A DNA stretch of 64,000 bases, taken from assembly GCF_900176205.1 (NCBI RefSeq), contig NZ_LT859959.1, positions 2,997,001 to 3,061,000 on the forward strand, read 5' to 3'. Origin of the DNA: Bradyrhizobium sp. ORS 285 (GTDB taxonomy: Bacteria > Pseudomonadota > Alphaproteobacteria > Rhizobiales > Xanthobacteraceae). The notes under the pieces are model-generated. The model saw nothing but the letters and a program-made list of their open reading frames with translations, did not search any database and was not told the DNA's origin. Within the stretch, counting starts at the first letter, position 1; every line of letters begins with the position of its first letter. Shown here piece after piece: positions 62,146 through 64,000 of this stretch. The position numbers and the translations under genes were made by a program.

Positions 62146-63801
62146 TCACCCAACCTGCCCATAGACCTTTGCCGCGTTAACCGCCGACACCAGCCCGCTC
62201 TCGACGTCGCTCTGCACGAGCTCCGCCGCGCGTGCGCGGGGATCGCCGATGCCCGCGCCGCCCGGTGTCAGCACCACCAGCCGGTCATCCGGCGGCACGG
62301 TCTGGAAGCCCTTGCCGCGCAGCTTCTTGCCCGAGGCGAGCCCGACATAGCCGGCCTCGCCATTGTGGCCGCCGTCGCGGCCGCGGGGCGGGTGGTCGAT
62401 GCGGTCGAAGGCGGCGAGGATGTCGAACGGCGCGTCGACGCCGCTGCCGACCTCGATGATCTGGCCGAGGCCGCCGCGGGTGCGGCCGGCGCCGCCGGAG
62501 TCCGGGCGCAGCTCCTTGCGCCAGAAGATCAGCGGCGTCTGTGTCTCGGCAATTTCGACCGGCGTGCCGCGCACGCCGCTTGGATAGGCGGTCGCCGACA
62601 GTCCGTCCTTGTCGAAGCGTGCGCCGGTGCCGCCATTCGAGGTCACAGCCATCGAGAACCCGTAATTGCCGCCGGCGCCGGAGCGGGTCTGGCCGCGCAC
62701 GTTGAGATTCCACAGGCACGACGTGCCTTCGGCCGGCACGCGTTCCGGAATGATCTGGCGCAGGCAGCCGAACACGACGTCGGGCAGCATCTGGCCGATG
62801 ACGTGGCGCGAGGCCACCGGCGCGGGCTTCGGCGCATTGAGGATTGCGCCCGACGGCGCCGACACGGTGAGCGGCGACAGCGAGCCGGCATTGTTGGGGA
62901 TCGCTGACGCCACCACGCAGCCGAGCCCGAACACGGTGTAGGCCGTCGTATAGGACAGCGGCACGTTGATGCCGAACTTCGAGGCCGTCGACGTGCCGTC
63001 GAAGTCGACATGGATGCCGTCATCGCTGATCGTGAGCGCGGCCTTGAGCGTCACCGGCGCATCATAGCCGTCGACCACCATCTCGTTGCGCCAAGTGCCC
63101 TTGGGCAGCTTGGCGATCTCCGCCAGCACCGCTTCGCGCGAGCGGTCGCAGACGTAGTCGCCGAGCTCATCGAGCGATGAGATGCCGAACTCGGTCATCA
63201 TCTCGACCAGGCGCTGGCAGCCGACATCGTTGCAGGCGGCGAGCGAATAGGTGTCGCCTTCGGTGTCGACCGGCAGCCGGGTGTTGGCGCGGATCATCGC
63301 CATCAGCGTCTCGTTGACGACGCCCTGATCAATGAGCTTCAGCATCGGGATGTACAGCCCCTCCATGAACACGTCGGTGCCATCGGGGCCGAAGCCGATG
63401 CCGCCGATGTCCATCAGATGGCTGGTGCAGGAGAACAAGGCGACCGGCTGGCCGTCCTTGAAGCACGGCGTGGTGACGACGAAGTCGTTGAGATGACCGG
63501 TGCCCATCCAGGGATCGTTGGTGATGTAGGCATCACCCGGCTTCATCGTATGAATCGGGAAATGCGTGATGAAGTGCTTCACCGACTCGGCCATCGAGTT
63601 GACATGGCCCGGTGTGCCGGTGACGGCCTGCGCCAGCATGCGTCCCTTCAGGTCGAACACGCCGGCGGAGAGGTCGCCGCATTCGCGCACGATCGGGCTG
63701 AAGGCGGTGCGCAGCAGCACCTGGGCCTGCTCTTCGACCACGGCGATCAGCCGATGCCACATGATCTGCAGGTCGATCAGGCTGGTTTGGGATGCGCTCA
63801 T
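62146..63801 (-). CDS. hyuB: Hydantoinase/oxoprolinase B-type subunit
   Basis: Protein of 551 aa, the usual length for the B subunit of ATP-dependent hydantoinase, oxoprolinase or acetophenone-carboxylase-type enzymes. IMWHRLIAVVEEQAQVLLRT, IVRECGDLSAGVFDLKGRML, DAYITNDPWMGTGHLNDFVV and SGGAGRTRGGLGQIIEVGSG are family landmarks. Together with the A subunit it opens or carboxylates cyclic amides or ketones using ATP. The ATG follows the A-subunit stop after two bases. Confidence 0.92.
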   Translation of the reverse strand: MSASQTSLIDLQIMWHRLIAVVEEQAQVLLRTAFSPIVRECGDLSAGVFDLKGRMLAQAVTGTPGHVNSMAESVKHFITHFPIHTMKPGDAYITNDPWMGTGHLNDFVVTTPCFKDGQPVALFSCTSHLMDIGGIGFGPDGTDVFMEGLYIPMLKLIDQGVVNETLMAMIRANTRLPVDTEGDTYSLAACNDVGCQRLVEMMTEFGISSLDELGDYVCDRSREAVLAEIAKLPKGTWRNEMVVDGYDAPVTLKAALTISDDGIHVDFDGTSTASKFGINVPLSYTTAYTVFGLGCVVASAIPNNAGSLSPLTVSAPSGAILNAPKPAPVASRHVIGQMLPDVVFGCLRQIIPERVPAEGTSCLWNLNVRGQTRSGAGGNYGFSMAVTSNGGTGARFDKDGLSATAYPSGVRGTPVEIAETQTPLIFWRKELRPDSGGAGRTRGGLGQIIEVGSGVDAPFDILAAFDRIDHPPRGRDGGHNGEAGYVGLASGKKLRGKGFQTVPPDDRLVVLTPGGAGIGDPRARAAELVQSDVESGLVSAVNAAKVYGQVG

Positions 63802-63803
63802 CG

Positions 63804-64000
63804 TCAGGCCGCCTTCCGTTCCATGACGATGCTGCCGGCACCGTCGATATGCGCGTCAAAACTGTTGGAGATGAAGGTCGAAGTCTCGTCCTCGGCGATC
63901 ACGGCGGGACCTGCGATGACCGCGCCCGGCGCCATCTGCTCGCGGCGATACAGCGGGATCTCGACGAAGCGGCCGGCGCGGCCATCGAAGAATTTGCGGT
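63804..64000 (-). CDS. hyuA: Hydantoinase/oxoprolinase A-type subunit, C-terminal end only
   Basis: Only the last 65 codons lie in the window. FFDGRAGRFVEIPLYRREQM, then PGAVIAGPAVIAEDETSTF and a final strand, match the C-terminus of HyuA-type subunits that carry the ATPase fold. The stop is two bases before the B-subunit start, so the two form an operon. The 5' part lies beyond the window edge. Confidence 0.85.
   Translation of the reverse strand, partial: RKFFDGRAGRFVEIPLYRREQMAPGAVIAGPAVIAEDETSTFISNSFDAHIDGAGSIVMERKAA

Overview
The window is high-GC DNA packed with genes. The likely source is an alphaproteobacterium of the Bradyrhizobium / Nitrobacteraceae type. This is inferred from gene content (sulfonate uptake genes, TRAP and ABC importers, SCP2-type thiolase with DUF35 partner, fused indolepyruvate:ferredoxin oxidoreductase, many small exported basic or His-rich proteins) and from the dense intergenic palindromic repeats. 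No rRNA or species marker is present, so the genus is an inference. One tRNA gene (Arg, anticodon UCG) is visible.

Layout. 1-6.5 kb: a tightly overlapping organosulfur uptake and desulfonation operon (two substrate-binding proteins, permease, ATPase, SfnB/DszC-like acyl-CoA-dehydrogenase-fold enzyme, SsuD-type flavin monooxygenase), preceded by the tail of another flavin monooxygenase. 6.6-8.0 kb: a lower-GC minus-strand islet with an HNH nuclease gene, an overlapping small helical gene, and apparent gene fragments on both sides. 8.0-8.8 kb: repeats. 8.8-12.1 kb: a full-length but divergent Mfd-like helicase. 12.1-12.4 kb: a frameshifted scrap of an SsuD-type gene. 12.4-14.7 kb: a MarR regulator overlapping an FAD aromatic hydroxylase gene.

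14.7-31 kb is ordinary chromosomal content: deaminase, FucU/RbsD family protein, GNAT, M20 peptidase, a membrane-fusion protein lacking its hairpin, acyl-CoA carboxylase beta subunit, alpha/beta hydrolases, ArsR/NIPSNAP divergent pair, a PEP-mutase-like enzyme and a TRIC-like membrane protein. 31.4-41.8 kb is a one-directional acyl-CoA and keto-acid block: IOR, thiolase plus DUF35 protein, MaoC hydratase, SDR, DapA-like aldolase/lyase and Nudix hydrolase. Blocks of palindromic repeats lie between several of these genes. The SDR, hydratase and SCP2-type thiolase together look like a split peroxisome-type beta-oxidation module.

41.9-52.3 kb holds a PAS sensor kinase, several small exported or membrane proteins, DUF3775 and host-attachment family proteins, a pair of tandem paralogous micro-proteins, an acyltransferase-3 and the tRNA. 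52.3-58.5 kb holds a CPA2 antiporter, a histone-H1-like protein downstream of a photolyase, and a chemoreceptor. 58.5-64 kb (minus strand) is a hydantoinase/oxoprolinase A-B pair followed by a TRAP transporter, whose large-permease gene is separated from the rest by a 177-bp tandem repeat. I see no prophage, CRISPR array, insertion sequence or rRNA. The best candidate for something undescribed is the HNH/helical-protein islet; the best non-coding candidate is a roughly 430-bp dispersed element with a conserved multi-hairpin core (two copies).
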